A stretch of DNA of 17,315 bases from Coriobacteriales bacterium (GTDB lineage: Bacteria; Actinomycetota; Coriobacteriia; Coriobacteriales; UBA8131): contig JAITEK010000087.1 of assembly GCA_031282085.1 (NCBI GenBank), positions 1 to 17,315 of the forward strand. Reading direction: 5' to 3'. The stretch's first letter is position 1. Every line of letters starts with the position of its first letter. The translations under genes and the position numbers were made by a program. The notes under the pieces were generated by a model. It worked only from the letters and a program-made list of their open reading frames with translations. It did not search any database and was not told where the DNA came from. Shown here piece by piece: positions 7,699 to 14,998 of this stretch.

Positions 7699-7846
7699 CA
7701 AACGTACACCCGCGCACCATAGCATAGCCCGTCATGCTGGCTTTATGCCAGCATCCAACCGGCGGCGATAGCCGCCGGACTTACTAAACATCGCGGGACG
7801 GCGTAGCCGTCCTCGTGACACTGCCGTGGGACAGCGTCAGCCGTCC
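7624..7846 (-). repeat. Composite hairpin block II, inverted copy of block I
   Basis: The 250-bp gap between nifJ and the MocA-like gene is packed with palindromes. On the - strand, from the nifJ end, these are: a hairpin at 7829-7846 (GGACGGC/GCTGTCC, one wobble pair); a related one at 7796-7812 (GGACGGC/GCCGTCC, loop TAC); CCGGCGGC/GCCGCCGG at 7759-7778; a GTCAT element with perfect stem ATGCTGGC/GCCAGCAT at 7734-7754; and leader D' at 7624-7698. Apart from the duplicated first hairpin, the order is the same as block I at 3655-3841. The first hairpins may also end the nifJ transcript, though they lack a U-tract. Confidence 0.8.
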
Positions 7847-7854
7847 TCGTAGCG

Positions 7855-10800
7855 CTAACCCTGTGCCAGCCGCTGGTAGTCGACGAGGCGCTCCTTGGCG
7901 TCGGCCTCGGCGCCCTCAAAGAGGCGCTCGGCGTCGGTGGGGAACTCCTTGGCCAGCGAGGCGTAACGGGTCTGATCCAGGATAAAGTCGCGGAAACTCT
8001 CCGTCGGCTCTTTCTGGTCGAGGACAAAGGGGTTCTTGCCATCCTCCACCAGGTTCGGGTTGTAGCGATAGAGATGCCAGTATCCGCAGGCCACAGCATC
8101 CTTCATGTTCTCCTGCGTCTTGCCCATGCCCTTCTTGAGGCCGTGGTTGATGCAGGGGGCGTAGGCGATGATGAGCGAGGGGCCGTCGTAGGCTTCGGCC
8201 TCCAGCACCGCCTTGAGGAACTGGGTCTTGTTGGCGCCCATGCCCACCTGGGCCACGTAGACGTAACCGTAGGACATGGCCATCTTGCCGAGGTCCTTCT
8301 TCTTGATGCGCTTGCCTGATGCAGCGAACTTGGCGATAGCCGCCTGCGGCGTGGCCTTGGACGCCTGGCCGCCCGTGTTGGAGTACACCTCGGTGTCGAA
8401 CACCAAAACGTTCACGTTCTCGCCAGAGGCCAGCACATGGTCGAGGCCGCCGTAGCCGATGTCGTAGGCCCAGCCGTCGCCGCCGACCGCCCAGATGCTC
8501 TTTTTAACAAGGTAATCCCGGTGGTCGATGATGATCTTGAGAGCGCCCGGTGCGCCCGCGGCAATCGAATCGTCGGCGCGGTATACCGCCTCAACGGCCG
8601 CCACCAGAGCCTCGGAGACACGCCGGGTCTCGGCGCCGTCATCCTTGAGCTCCAGCCACTCGGCAGCGGCGGCCCTCAACTCCTCGGTAGCGCCATCGGC
8701 AACAAGCTCGCTGGCAGCCGCGGCCAGTCGCTCGCGCACCTGACGGTTGGCTACCGCCATGCCGAGGGCATACTCAGCATTATCCTCGAACAAGGAGTTC
8801 GCCCAGGCCGGGCCGCGTCCGTTCTCGTCGGTGCAATACGGCATTGAGGGGGCTGAGGCGCCCCATATCGAGGAGCAGCCCGTAGCATTGGCGATGAGCA
8901 TGCGGTCGCCGAACAGCTGCGTGACCACCTTGATGTAGGGGGTCTCGCCGCAACCGGAGCAGGCGCCGGAGAACTCGAAGTAGGGCTTGGCGAACTGGCT
9001 GCCCTTGAGGGTCGTCTTGGAGATGAGATCGTCGCGGATGGGCAGAGCGGCGGCATACTCCCAGCAAAGTTCCTCGGCCTTCTCCCAGCCAGCTTCGGTC
9101 ATCGTGAGCGACTTGACCTTGGAGGGGCAGATGTCGGCGCAGTTGCCACAGCCCATGCAGTCCAGCGGGCTTACCTGCATGCGGTAGGACAGGCCGTCCA
9201 GCCCCTTGCCGAGCGCCTTAACAGCCGCAAAGCCCTCGGGGGCGGCCGCCAACTCCTCATCGGTAACGAGCACCGGGCGGATGGAGGCGTGCGGGCAGAC
9301 AAAGGCGCACTGGTTGCACTGGGTGCAGCTTTCGGGGTGCCAAACCGGCACGGTAACGGCCACACCGCGCTTCTCGTATGCGGAGGTGCCCGAGGGGAAG
9401 GTGCCATCCTCGCGCCCGGCAAAGGCGGAGACCGGCAGGCTGTCGCCCTCCTGGCGGTTCATCGGGATGAGGACCTCCTCGATAAATTCCGGCAGTTCGC
9501 GCCCCGCGCTGCCATCGTCGGTCGCTGTTGCCCAGGAGGCGGGTACTTCTACCTGCTCAAAGGCGCGTATGCCCTCCTCAACAGCGGCATAGTTCATGTC
9601 GAGTATGCGCTGGCCCTTCTTGCCGTAGGCCTTCTCGATACCCTCCTTGAGGTAGCGCACGGCGTCATCGAGGGGTATGACCTTGGTGAGCGCGAAGAAC
9701 GCCGCCTGCATGACCATGTTGATGCGGTTGCCCAGACCGATCTCGCGGGCTATCCGGTAGGCGTCCATGGTGTAGAAGCGCACCTTCTTCTCGGCCAGCT
9801 CCCGCTTGAGGGAGGCGGGCAAGCGCTCGGCAAGCTCGTCGGCCTTCCAGAAGGTGTTGAGCATGAAGATGCCGCCCTCTTTGAGGTCTTTTACCATGTC
9901 GTACTGATCCACGTAGGCCTGGTTGTGACAGGCCACATAGTCGGCGCGCGTGATGAGGTAGGTACTCTTGATGGGGCTGGTGCCGAAACGCAGATGCGAG
10001 ATGGTCACGCCGCCGGACTTCTTGGAGTCGTAGGCGAAGTAGCCCTGCGCGTACAGGTCGGTGTGGTCGCCGATGATCTTGATGGCGGTCTTGTTGGCGC
10101 CGACCGTGCCGTCGGAGCCGAGGCCCCAGAACTTGCACATGATGGTGCCCTTTGGCTCGGCGGAAAGCTGCACGTCATAGGGCAGCGAGCTGGAGCAGAT
10201 GTCATCGTTGATGCCGATGGTGAAGTGGTCCTTGGGCTTGTCGGCCTTGAGGTTGTTGAACACCGCGACGATCTGACCCGGTGTGGTGTCCTTGGAGCCC
10301 AGGCCGTAGCGCCCCGCAAAGACCTCAGGGGCGGCAGGGTCGCCGTAGAAAGCTGAGCGGACGTCGAGGTAGAGCGGGTCGCCCGGAGCACCCGGCTCCT
10401 TGGTGCGGTCGAGCACCACGATGCGCTTTGCCGTCTTGGGCAGTGCGGCAAGGAAAGCCTCCTCAACGAAGGGGCGATACAGACGCACCTTCACCAGGCC
10501 GATCTTCTCGTCGGCAAGCAGGTTCTCCATCGTCTCCTCGATGGTCTCGCAGACCGAACCCATCGCCACGACAACGCGCTCGGCGTCGGGCGCGCCTACG
10601 TAGTCGAAGAAGTGATAAGCCCGGCCGGTCTTCTCCTCCACGAGTCTGAGGTAGTCCTCAACCACCTGGGGCAGCGCATCGTAGAAGGGCTGAGCCGCCT
10701 CACGCGCCTGGAAGAAGATGTCCGGGTTCTGTGCGGTGCCGCGGATGCAGGCGTGCTCAGGGTTGAGGGAGCGCGCGCGGAAGGCGTCGAGCGCCTCGTA

Positions 10801-11394
10801 ATCGACCATGCTGGCCAGCTCGTCGTAGTCCCAAGCCTCGATCTTCTGTATCTCGTGCGAGGTGCGAAAGCCATCGAAGAAGTGCAGGAAGGGTACCCGC
10901 CCCTTGATGGCCGCCAGGTGCGCGACGGCGCCCAGGTCCATGACCTCTTGTACGGAGGAGGAAGCCAGCAGGGCAAAGCCCGTCTGGCGGGTCGCCATAA
11001 CGTCGCTGTGATCGCCGAAAATGCACAGCGCATGACCGGCCACCGTACGCGCCGACACGTGGAACACGCCCGGCAGAAGCTCGCCGGCTATCTTATACAT
11101 ATTGGGGATCATCAACAAAAGGCCCTGCGAAGCAGTGTAAGTGGTGGAGAGCGCGCCGACCGCAAGCGAGCCGTGCAGGGCGCCGGCAGCGCCGGCCTCG
11201 GATTGCATCTCGGTGAGACGCACCGTCTGCCCAAAGATGTTCTTGCGACCGTAGGCCGCCCATTCATCAACATATTCCGCCATCGTGGAGGATGGCGTTA
11301 TGGGATATATCGCTGCGACGTCAGTAAAAGCGTAGGAAACATGTGCGGCCGCAGTATTGCCGTCCATGGTCTTGATGTTCTTCTCGGTGCCCAT
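7855..11394 (-). CDS. nifJ: Pyruvate:ferredoxin (flavodoxin) oxidoreductase
   Basis: This 1179-residue homodimer-type enzyme converts pyruvate and CoA to acetyl-CoA and CO2, reducing ferredoxin or flavodoxin. The N-terminal pyrimidine-binding domain shows YPITPSS and TEMQSEAGA. The gamma-like domain follows near residues 420-600. Two [4Fe-4S] ferredoxin motifs lie at C690/693/696/700 and C746/749/752/756. The thiamine-diphosphate domain has GDGWAYDIG from 972 and SNTGGQASK. The proximal cluster ligands C812, C815, C840 and C1081 are all present; the first three numbers equal those I recall for the Desulfovibrio africanus enzyme. Length is normal and the frame intact. ATG 11394 has AAAAGGAG 5 nt upstream. 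A YhbD-like regulator gene lies 118 bp upstream on the same strand, and the gap holds sequence related to that gene's operator. It supplies the main low-potential electrons of an anaerobe; no direct tie to the purine genes is shown. Confidence 0.97.
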   Translation of the reverse strand: MGTEKNIKTMDGNTAAAHVSYAFTDVAAIYPITPSSTMAEYVDEWAAYGRKNIFGQTVRLTEMQSEAGAAGALHGSLAVGALSTTYTASQGLLLMIPNMYKIAGELLPGVFHVSARTVAGHALCIFGDHSDVMATRQTGFALLASSSVQEVMDLGAVAHLAAIKGRVPFLHFFDGFRTSHEIQKIEAWDYDELASMVDYEALDAFRARSLNPEHACIRGTAQNPDIFFQAREAAQPFYDALPQVVEDYLRLVEEKTGRAYHFFDYVGAPDAERVVVAMGSVCETIEETMENLLADEKIGLVKVRLYRPFVEEAFLAALPKTAKRIVVLDRTKEPGAPGDPLYLDVRSAFYGDPAAPEVFAGRYGLGSKDTTPGQIVAVFNNLKADKPKDHFTIGINDDICSSSLPYDVQLSAEPKGTIMCKFWGLGSDGTVGANKTAIKIIGDHTDLYAQGYFAYDSKKSGGVTISHLRFGTSPIKSTYLITRADYVACHNQAYVDQYDMVKDLKEGGIFMLNTFWKADELAERLPASLKRELAEKKVRFYTMDAYRIAREIGLGNRINMVMQAAFFALTKVIPLDDAVRYLKEGIEKAYGKKGQRILDMNYAAVEEGIRAFEQVEVPASWATATDDGSAGRELPEFIEEVLIPMNRQEGDSLPVSAFAGREDGTFPSGTSAYEKRGVAVTVPVWHPESCTQCNQCAFVCPHASIRPVLVTDEELAAAPEGFAAVKALGKGLDGLSYRMQVSPLDCMGCGNCADICPSKVKSLTMTEAGWEKAEELCWEYAAALPIRDDLISKTTLKGSQFAKPYFEFSGACSGCGETPYIKVVTQLFGDRMLIANATGCSSIWGASAPSMPYCTDENGRGPAWANSLFEDNAEYALGMAVANRQVRERLAAAASELVADGATEELRAAAAEWLELKDDGAETRRVSEALVAAVEAVYRADDSIAAGAPGALKIIIDHRDYLVKKSIWAVGGDGWAYDIGYGGLDHVLASGENVNVLVFDTEVYSNTGGQASKATPQAAIAKFAASGKRIKKKDLGKMAMSYGYVYVAQVGMGANKTQFLKAVLEAEAYDGPSLIIAYAPCINHGLKKGMGKTQENMKDAVACGYWHLYRYNPNLVEDGKNPFVLDQKEPTESFRDFILDQTRYASLAKEFPTDAERLFEGAEADAKERLVDYQRLAQG

Positions 11395-11419
11395 CGAAAC
11401 TCCTTTTCTCCGAGTTCAG

Positions 11420-11441
11420 GTTACGAGTATGTTACGAGTAT
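11420..11441 (-). promoter_or_regulatory. Two tandem 11-bp repeats upstream of nifJ
   Basis: The 11-bp unit GTTACGAGTAT occurs twice in perfect tandem (11420-11430 and 11431-11441), 26-47 bp before the nifJ start codon. Eleven base pairs is one helical turn, so a protein could bind both units on the same face. GTTAC is also the core of the operator at 12362-12383 and of the half-site at 11471-11478. A confident -10/-35 pair for nifJ was not found. Confidence 0.4.
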
Positions 11442-11470
11442 GGTTCTTTCAGTTTAGCGTAGAACGAGGT

Positions 11471-11478
11471 TGTTACAC
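11471..11478 (-). promoter_or_regulatory. Half-site of the YhbD-like operator upstream of nifJ
   Basis: TGTTACAC at 11471-11478 exactly equals one arm of the inverted repeat in the regulator's own promoter (12376-12383). It lies 77-84 bp before the nifJ start codon, in the short gap after the regulator gene. A single 8-bp match is suggestive only. Confidence 0.35.
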
Positions 11479-11512
11479 CCAACGAAGCCGCCATGCGCAT
11501 ACGGCATTTCGG

Positions 11513-12304
11513 TTACAGGCGCCGTAATGCCATCTGACGGCGAGGTGGGGAGGTGGGGCAAGGAGCTGTTGACGATTGCGCCTTGGAGAGCAGAGCGGCC
11601 TGCGCGCGGTTCCGGTAGACCTGGAGGGGACGCGTCGCGTGGACAACAAGCGTGGCGTTGCCCTGCAACTCAGTGGGAGCGGTACTGGTTATGAAGTGAT
11701 ACGCACCGCCCGCGCTGACAACGCTTACCTGGGATGGTGGTGAATGGCTCGCGGAGCTTGTGACCGCGCCGGCCTGCACCGCCTCCTCCGGCAGCGTGTC
11801 GGCGTCTTGCACCTCATGGGGCGCCTGAGCCTCGCGGGTTGCCTGAGCCGCCGCGTCCGTTGCCTTCACCCAGGCGACAGCCTCATCGGTGAGGGCAAGG
11901 AGTTCGTCGGAGGCAAGCTCCATCTCAACACCCGCCTCGTACACGCCGGCGACAAGCGCCCAACCGTCCAGCGTGAGCGACGCCTCCTTTGCGGCAGAGA
12001 GCCGAGCGAGGGATTCATCGGCCATATTGGTCATAACGGCCAGCGCCTCGCGCGTAAAACGCGGGCCGTCGCTGGTGTCCAACGTCTCGCGTATCTCCTC
12101 GAGCGAACAGCTGTCCTTCATCTCCAGGATCGCCCGTATACGCGAGAGCGCCTGCTCCCGGGGGAAATAGGTTTCCTGCCCGGTATAGGCCGACCGTTTG
12201 ATGAACCATTCCTCGGGGATCAGCCCCTCGCGCTTCCAGCGATAGAGCTGCCCGTACGATATTCCTGTCTCCGTGAGCAGGTTCTTCTTTGATATCTCCC
12301 GCAT
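11513..12304 (-). CDS. YhbD-like MerR-type transcriptional regulator with long C-terminal extension
   Basis: The 263-residue product starts with a winged-helix DNA-binding region of the MerR type. ISKKNLLTETGISYGQLYRW (4-23), GLIPEEWF and YTGQETYFPREQ (~41-52) are very like the Bacillus YhbD family (DUF4004) as I remember it. Residues ~55-150 are helical and may form the dimer or effector region. From about 150 to 205 the sequence is Ala/Glu/Ser/Pro-rich and looks like a linker. A short beta-like stretch (VSVVSAGGAYHFI, NATLVVHATRPLQVY) and a basic end (PPRRQMALRRL) follow; I do not recognise them. ATG 12304 has TAAGGAGA 6 nt upstream; the frame continues to an ATG at 12370 that would lie inside the promoter. 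It probably autoregulates through the palindrome at 12362-12383 and may control nifJ. The effector is unknown. Confidence 0.75.
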   Translation of the reverse strand: MREISKKNLLTETGISYGQLYRWKREGLIPEEWFIKRSAYTGQETYFPREQALSRIRAILEMKDSCSLEEIRETLDTSDGPRFTREALAVMTNMADESLARLSAAKEASLTLDGWALVAGVYEAGVEMELASDELLALTDEAVAWVKATDAAAQATREAQAPHEVQDADTLPEEAVQAGAVTSSASHSPPSQVSVVSAGGAYHFITSTAPTELQGNATLVVHATRPLQVYRNRAQAALLSKAQSSTAPCPTSPPRRQMALRRL

Positions 12305-12360
12305 TGCATGTCTCCTTATGCGGCAGGCACCGCCCGTCGGGTGTCCCGCCCTGTCTCTCA

Positions 12361-12389
12361 AGTGTAACAATGTTTTGTTACACAGTCAA
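12361..12389 (-). promoter_or_regulatory. Promoter with MerR-type operator for the YhbD-like gene
   Basis: Read on the - strand, TTGACT (12389-12384), a 17-bp spacer and TACACT (12366-12361) form a good vegetative promoter. The spacer and the first part of the -10 box hold a perfect inverted repeat: GTGTAACA at 12362-12369 and TGTTACAC at 12376-12383, separated by six bases. An operator inside the spacer is the classic MerR-family arrangement. A run of seven A residues on this strand (12407-12413) lies where an UP element could act. The start codon is about 57 bp downstream of the -10 box. Confidence 0.7.
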
Positions 12390-12413
12390 GCGCAACACGC
12401 GACTGCTTTTTTT

Positions 12414-12440
12414 GTCATTCTTGAGCTTGCTCGAGGATCT
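12414..12440 (+). repeat. Single GTCATTC palindromic element
   Basis: ATTCTTGAG (12417-12425) pairs with CTCGAGGAT (12430-12438) around loop CTTG, using two G-U wobbles. It lies between the stop codon of the carbohydrate-binding lipoprotein gene and the promoter of the YhbD-like gene. No T-run follows on the - strand, so it does not look like a terminator for the lipoprotein gene. Confidence 0.65.
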
Positions 12441-12467
12441 TTGGCTGTGCAAGCAGCCAACTCTCTG

Positions 12468-14222
12468 TCAGTTCCCGGGCCTGCCTATGTCGCCCCGGCC
12501 ACTGGGGCCGCCGCCAGGGCCGCCGCCGAAGCCACCATTGCCTCGGTCGCCAGGGCCGCCACCCATGCCGCCCATGCCGCCGGTGTAGGCGCTCACCATG
12601 CCGTCGGCGCTGATGGCGGCCTGCGCCTCCGTCAGCGTGAAGCTAACGGATTGCTCCCCCTCTACCTCAAGCGTATAGCTCTCACCCTGTGCAAGCGCGG
12701 GGGAGCTGTAGGCTATCGAGCTGAAGGGGCGGATTGCCGTATGAGAGATGAGTTCGCTACCATCGGCGGCGATGAGGCGGATGATGACGCCGGCGGGCAA
12801 CGTCTGCGCCGCCTGGTACAGGAGTGCCGCCTGGGTTGAGCCCTCGCCGTAGGTCTGCGCCATGCCGGCGGCGCCCAAGGCGAGCATGGTGCCGCCGGTG
12901 ATGGTCGCCCGCGTGGCGTCCAGCGCACCGTTTGCGGAGTTCGTTGGCCCGTTGATGAGCACCTCTCCCCCGCTCTGCGCAAGCGTGCCGTTGGAGTCTA
13001 TGCCGTCGCCGTCCGCGGTGACAACGAGCGTACCGCCGGTTATATCAAGCAGGAAGTCTGTACGCGCCTCGCCCGCAGCGTTAAGCCCGTCATCGGCGGA
13101 GATGATGGTATGCTGGCCGCCATCGAGCCATATCTGCGCTCCCTCATAGCCTTCCTCACAAGCGACAACCTCAACGCTGCCACCCGTAAGCCGCAGTATC
13201 GTCTCCGCGTGGAGGGCATCGTCGCCCGCGTTGATGACCAGGCTCCCGCCGTCGATAGTGACAAAGCCCGCGGAATCCGGCTTGTCTGTGTTGGTAGAGG
13301 TAATCGCGTCGTCGCCCGCGGTAATGGCAAAGTCGCCCGCAACTATCTTGACGCAGTCCTTACCTTGGAGCGCATCGGTCGCCGCGTTGAGCGCAAAGGT
13401 GCCGCCGCAGATCACAAGGTCATCTTTTGAGACGATGGCGTGCGCGCTCAGAGAGCTTACCGTGAGAGCGCCCGAGCCGTTTATCGTCAGGTCGTCATGG
13501 CTGAACAGGGTCGCGTCGTGGGTGGCGTGCTCCTCGGCCGTGTCATCTTCGGTTATGTCGACCTCGGCCGCTGACTCAACCGACGCGCCATCCGTCGGCA
13601 GGTCGCTGCGTCCCGTGCCGTCGTTGAGCACATTCGTTGAACCTTCCGCCAGCGTTATGAACACCTTGTCGGCGCTTTCCACCAAAACAGCCGGACCCGC
13701 GCTGTTCTCGATGCGCACGCCGTTAAACACCACCTGCACCTTCGCGTCGTCGGGCGCGTCGATTATCAGCGAAGCCTCACTCAAACTCCCGCTGATGACA
13801 TAGCAGCCTTCGGCGGTGAGCGTAACCGCTCCGTCGCTCGTGCGCACGTTCGTTGCCGTGTCGCCCGCGGCACTGTGCGCCTCGGCCCCGCTTCCGTTGA
13901 ACGTTACGGCGGTGGCACTCGCCCCGTCATAAGCCGTGTCCTGGTCGCGGTCGCTGTAGGCGAAGTCAAAGCCGTCCGCATCCGCCCGCGCCGCGTCGCC
14001 ACCAGCTACATCGCCCGAGGGAACCGCCTCGCCCGCATCATCAAACGGCGCGTTATCCGTCGCAGATGACGACGATGCGTCGCACCCATAGAGCAGCGCG
14101 GCCATTACCAGGGCTCCCGTCGCCAGAATGACAGCGATTGTTGCCCGCATGCCTTTGGCGATTGGGGCGGTCGCAACAGCCCGTCTTAACGCCACGGACC
14201 TGTTATCAAAGTTGTTAAACAT
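12468..14222 (-). CDS. Carbohydrate-binding beta-helix lipoprotein (DUF4353/Cthe_2159-like)
   Basis: Counting from ATG 14222 the product has 584 residues. A hydrophobic stretch ending LLYGC (C47) looks like a lipoprotein signal, so the protein is probably anchored on the outer face of the membrane. An acidic Ser/Ala/Asp-rich linker follows. The middle then carries repeated beta-helix turns with paired aspartates: TINGSGALTV, AGDDAIT, GGSLVINAGDDALHAE, ADDGLNAAG and DGDGIDSNG. This is the pattern of DUF4353 proteins such as Clostridium thermocellum Cthe_2159, which bind polysaccharide and calcium. The C-terminus is a Gly-rich tail (GGMGGMGGGPGDRGNGG). The start is uncertain: ATG 14303 overlaps the upstream stop codon but would translate a palindromic repeat; ATG 14150 would give a 22-residue signal peptide. 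It is the last gene of the VTC/DUF4956 operon, a grouping I recall from other Gram-positives. Confidence 0.8.
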   Translation of the reverse strand: MFNNFDNRSVALRRAVATAPIAKGMRATIAVILATGALVMAALLYGCDASSSSATDNAPFDDAGEAVPSGDVAGGDAARADADGFDFAYSDRDQDTAYDGASATAVTFNGSGAEAHSAAGDTATNVRTSDGAVTLTAEGCYVISGSLSEASLIIDAPDDAKVQVVFNGVRIENSAGPAVLVESADKVFITLAEGSTNVLNDGTGRSDLPTDGASVESAAEVDITEDDTAEEHATHDATLFSHDDLTINGSGALTVSSLSAHAIVSKDDLVICGGTFALNAATDALQGKDCVKIVAGDFAITAGDDAITSTNTDKPDSAGFVTIDGGSLVINAGDDALHAETILRLTGGSVEVVACEEGYEGAQIWLDGGQHTIISADDGLNAAGEARTDFLLDITGGTLVVTADGDGIDSNGTLAQSGGEVLINGPTNSANGALDATRATITGGTMLALGAAGMAQTYGEGSTQAALLYQAAQTLPAGVIIRLIAADGSELISHTAIRPFSSIAYSSPALAQGESYTLEVEGEQSVSFTLTEAQAAISADGMVSAYTGGMGGMGGGPGDRGNGGFGGGPGGGPSGRGDIGRPGN

Positions 14223-14247
14223 CCCATTTACCCGCAAATCTGCCACG

Positions 14248-14277
14248 TGGATTCTGGGACAGGCCCAGAATGACGGG
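14248..14277 (-). repeat. Single GTCATTC palindromic element
   Basis: A perfect stem, ATTCTGGG (14251-14258) with CCCAGAAT (14264-14271) and a 5-nt loop, with the conserved flanks TGGA and GACGGG. It lies on the - strand between the DUF4956 gene and the preferred start of the lipoprotein gene. It may act as an intercistronic hairpin, or explain why an overlong N-terminus seems open in that frame. Confidence 0.75.
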
Positions 14278-14302
14278 CTTTTATGACAGCCGCTGCGCTT
14301 CA

Positions 14303-14998
14303 TCAGAGTTCCCAGGTGTTGGTCACGTTGCGGGCGAGTGCTATCTCGAGGTTGCCGTTACGCGTACGCAGTTCGTCGATAAGCGCGCGGGACGTAACGT
14401 CTTTCTTGAGCACGACCTCGTAGGTCAGCTGGTACAGGCTGCCCAGGTTGGTGGTCTTAACCCGCACCAGCTCATGTTTGCGCGTATACTTGCCGAGGAT
14501 GGACACAAACACCCCCTCGTAGTCAAGGGTCTCGGGGATGGTTATCTTAAGCTGACGGGGCCCATTGCGCGGCTCCCCAAAGGACACAAGGGTGTAAAGG
14601 ACCGACGCTCCGCCGACAATCAGCGCAAATACCGCCGCGATACCCAAGAACCCCATGCCAGTCGCCAGGCCGATGGCCATGGAGAAGAACACAGACGCGA
14701 TGTCTCGGGCGCTGCCCGGAATGGAGCGGAAGCGCACCAAGGCAAAGGCTCCCATGACCGCCAGCCCCGCGCCGAGATTCCCGTTGACCAGCATGATGAC
14801 CAGCTGCACCATAACGGGTAGCAAGGCAAGCGTCACCACAAAACCCCTGTTGTAGCTGTTGCGGAACATGTAGATACCGGCGGCGAACAGCCCGAGTGCC
14901 AGCGAGGCCGCCGAGCAGAGCAGGAAGCTCTGTATCGGGATGTCCGCCAGACCCTGTGCGGAAGTAAGTACGGTTGAGAACAGACTGTCGAGGCTCAT
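14303..14998 (-). CDS. DUF4956 integral membrane protein
   Basis: The 231-residue product has about four hydrophobic helices in its first 140 residues (roughly 24-45, 53-71, and two in 100-138). Between them is the loop ALVRFRSIPGSARD, which is the conserved signature of the family. The last ~90 residues are soluble and ferredoxin-fold-like in pattern (LKITIPETLDYEGVF). The biochemical role is unknown; DUF4956 genes very often sit beside VTC-type polyphosphate polymerase-like genes, suggesting a membrane partner or channel. ATG 14998 has GGAGG 4 nt upstream and overlaps the upstream stop as ATGA, so translation is probably coupled. The frame continues to 15184 inside the upstream gene and that extension is rejected. 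Confidence 0.85.
   Translation of the reverse strand: MSLDSLFSTVLTSAQGLADIPIQSFLLCSAASLALGLFAAGIYMFRNSYNRGFVVTLALLPVMVQLVIMLVNGNLGAGLAVMGAFALVRFRSIPGSARDIASVFFSMAIGLATGMGFLGIAAVFALIVGGASVLYTLVSFGEPRNGPRQLKITIPETLDYEGVFVSILGKYTRKHELVRVKTTNLGSLYQLTYEVVLKKDVTSRALIDELRTRNGNLEIALARNVTNTWEL

Noticed and set aside
9289..10356. Long + strand open frame of 355 codons inside nifJ
   Set aside because: It is antisense to a fully conserved nifJ, has no ribosome site or recognisable motifs, and reflects high GC codon use.
12383..12413. Hairpin followed by seven T residues on the + strand, like an intrinsic terminator
   Set aside because: No + strand gene lies upstream of it. On the - strand the tract is an A-run upstream of the YhbD-like promoter, where it is better read as a possible UP element.
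979..14277. CRISPR-like repeat array
   Set aside because: The repeats are palindromic, dispersed between genes in both orientations and lack regular spacers; no cas genes are present.
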